Assembly: GCA_937915965.1 (NCBI GenBank) | Contig: CALGHC010000364.1 | Coordinates: forward strand, 1-5,661 | DNA length: 5,661 nt | Origin: an uncultured Myxococcales bacterium | GTDB taxonomy: Bacteria > Myxococcota_A > UBA9042 | Direction: 5' to 3' | In this document: one piece after another, positions 4,495 through 5,661 of the stretch | Numbering within the stretch: position 1 is the stretch's first letter | How the letters are laid out: every line of letters begins with the position of its first letter | Translations under genes and position numbers: made by a program | Notes under the pieces: model-generated | Databases searched by the model: none | What the model saw: only the letters and a program-made list of their open reading frames with translations | Told to the model about the DNA's origin: nothing

Positions 4495-5661
4495 ATGCAC
4501 ATGCCTACCCAGAACCTCGACCCATTCGCCCTGGCGCGACACCTGTCGGCAAAGCACCTGATCGACGGCACGCTGGTGCCGGCCCGGTCGGGCCGCACCT
4601 TCGCGGTCCAAAACCCGGCGACCGGGGCGGTCATCGCAGATGCGGCTGCTGGCGACGCGACCGACGTCGAAGTCGCGGTGGCCGCTGCCCTCGTCGCCCA
4701 GAAATCCTGGGCAGATGTACCCGCCCGCGAGCGTGGCAAACGCCTGGTCGCTTGCGCGAAACTGCTTGAGGACCACGTCGAAGAGCTCGCTCGCCTCACA
4801 GCGCTCGAGACCGGCAAGGCGATCCGCACAGAGAGCCGCCCCGAGGCCGCCGCGCTCGCCGACGTCTTCGCCTGGTACGGTGGCCTCGCCTCGGAGCTCA
4901 AGGGCGAGTCCGTGCCCTTCGACGCCAGCACGTTGGTGGTCACCAGCCGCGAACCGGTCGGCGTCGTCGGCGCGATCATCCCGTGGAACGCGCCGCTGGT
5001 GCTGATGGCGCTCAAGGTCGCGCCTGCGCTGGTCGCTGGCAACGCGATCGTCGTCAAGAGCTCGGAGGAGGCGCCGCTGGGAGTGTTGCGCGTCGCTGAG
5101 ATCATGCAGCAGGCCCTCCCCGCCGGGCTGCTCGCGGTGATCAGCGGCAGCGGTATCGGCTGTGGCGCGCCCCTCGCCAGCCACCCTGACATCGCCAAGG
5201 TCACCTTCACCGGTAGCGTCGAGACCGGCCGTCTCGTCTACCGTGCCGCGGCCGAGAAGCTGATCCCGGTGACCCTCGAGCTCGGCGGCAAGGGTCCCAT
5301 GATCGTCATGGCCGACGCCGATCTGGATCGCGCCATTGACGCCGCGTTTGTCGGCATGCGCTTCACGCGTCAGGGGCAGAGCTGCACCGCAGCGAGCCGA
5401 ATCTTTGTCCACGATTCCCTCCACGATGATTTCGTCGCTCGGCTCGTCGCGCGTGTCGACGCCCTGAAGATGGGCGATCCGCTTGCGGAGGAGACGGACG
5501 TCGGGACGGTGATCTCCCGGCGCCAGTACGACAAGGTCGTGAGCTACGTGCACCTGGGCAAAGCCGAGCCCGGGGCAGTTGCTCACGAGTGCTGCGTGCT
5601 CCCCGACGACCCGCGGCTCAAGGACGGCCTCTTTGTGCGCCCCGTGCTGTTCACCGGCTTG
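4495..5661 (+). CDS. NAD(P)-dependent aldehyde dehydrogenase, C-terminus cut by window edge
   Basis: Cytoplasmic aldehyde dehydrogenase superfamily enzyme that oxidises an aldehyde to the acid with NAD(P)+. ATG 4495 is chosen because AGGAG (4484-4488) lies 6 nt upstream; the next Met, two codons later, is less well placed. 389 codons are visible; the family usually has about 480-500 residues, so roughly the last fifth is missing, including the usual E-x-FGPV-type segment. Visible landmarks in order are N-terminal HLIDG (21-25) and NPATG (40-44), PWNAPL (163-168, oxyanion Asn165), the coenzyme-site VKSSEEAP (187-194), FTGSVETG (238-245), ELGGK (262-266, general base Glu262) and GQSCTA (294-299, nucleophile Cys297). 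All catalytic residues expected in this part are present. The sequence resembles betaine-/general-type ALDHs, but substrate cannot be assigned. It lies 33 bp after the propeller gene and is probably co-transcribed with it. Confidence 0.93.
   Translation, partial: MHMPTQNLDPFALARHLSAKHLIDGTLVPARSGRTFAVQNPATGAVIADAAAGDATDVEVAVAAALVAQKSWADVPARERGKRLVACAKLLEDHVEELARLTALETGKAIRTESRPEAAALADVFAWYGGLASELKGESVPFDASTLVVTSREPVGVVGAIIPWNAPLVLMALKVAPALVAGNAIVVKSSEEAPLGVLRVAEIMQQALPAGLLAVISGSGIGCGAPLASHPDIAKVTFTGSVETGRLVYRAAAEKLIPVTLELGGKGPMIVMADADLDRAIDAAFVGMRFTRQGQSCTAASRIFVHDSLHDDFVARLVARVDALKMGDPLAEETDVGTVISRRQYDKVVSYVHLGKAEPGAVAHECCVLPDDPRLKDGLFVRPVLFTGL

Noticed and set aside
3493..5586. A 697-codon open frame on the minus strand
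   Set aside because: It is antisense to the propeller and aldehyde dehydrogenase genes, both of which have signatures or good starts. The translation is rich in Arg, Asp and Gly with no recognisable domain, as expected for the opposite strand of high-GC coding DNA.

Overview
The window is GC-rich (about two thirds G+C by eye), with tightly packed genes, good Shine-Dalgarno sites and exported proteins that look Gram-negative. An LDL-receptor-A-like cysteine module on a lipoprotein-type hydrolase and an exported formylglycine-generating-enzyme (FGE)-fold protein are combinations I associate with Myxococcota, Planctomycetota and related environmental proteobacteria. No marker gene is present, so the taxon is only a guess.

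Minus strand, 1-911: two genes run leftward and encode the two halves of a YeeE/YedE-type sulfur-compound transporter. The promoter-distal gene is cut by the window edge. Both carry the Gly/Cys signatures of the family.

Divergent spacer, 912-1227: 316 bases without a convincing gene. It holds two inverted repeats and an AT-rich 12-bp perfect palindrome about 60 bp before the first rightward gene.

Plus strand, 1228-5661: four co-directional genes. The first encodes an exported alpha/beta-hydrolase (PHB depolymerase/feruloyl esterase type) with the cysteine-rich module at its N terminus. It overlaps the second by 4 bp (ATGA). The second encodes an exported FGE-fold protein in which the positions of the two FGE catalytic cysteines are Ser and Ala. 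A 145-bp spacer with four perfect copies of a 22-bp tandem repeat follows. The third gene encodes an exported, probably beta-propeller protein of unknown function. After 33 bp, a gene for an NAD(P)-dependent aldehyde dehydrogenase begins and runs off the right edge. Its Shine-Dalgarno lies inside an 8-bp perfect hairpin stem.

How the genes might work together is inference. The coupled hydrolase and FGE-like protein probably act together outside the cytoplasm. The propeller and the cytoplasmic aldehyde dehydrogenase may form a second unit. Whether the four rightward genes form one operon is open, because the tandem repeat could separate them. I see no complete, clearly new system. The best leads are the 22-bp repeat array, the catalytically altered FGE-like protein paired with an LDLa-tagged hydrolase, and the hairpin over the dehydrogenase ribosome-binding site.
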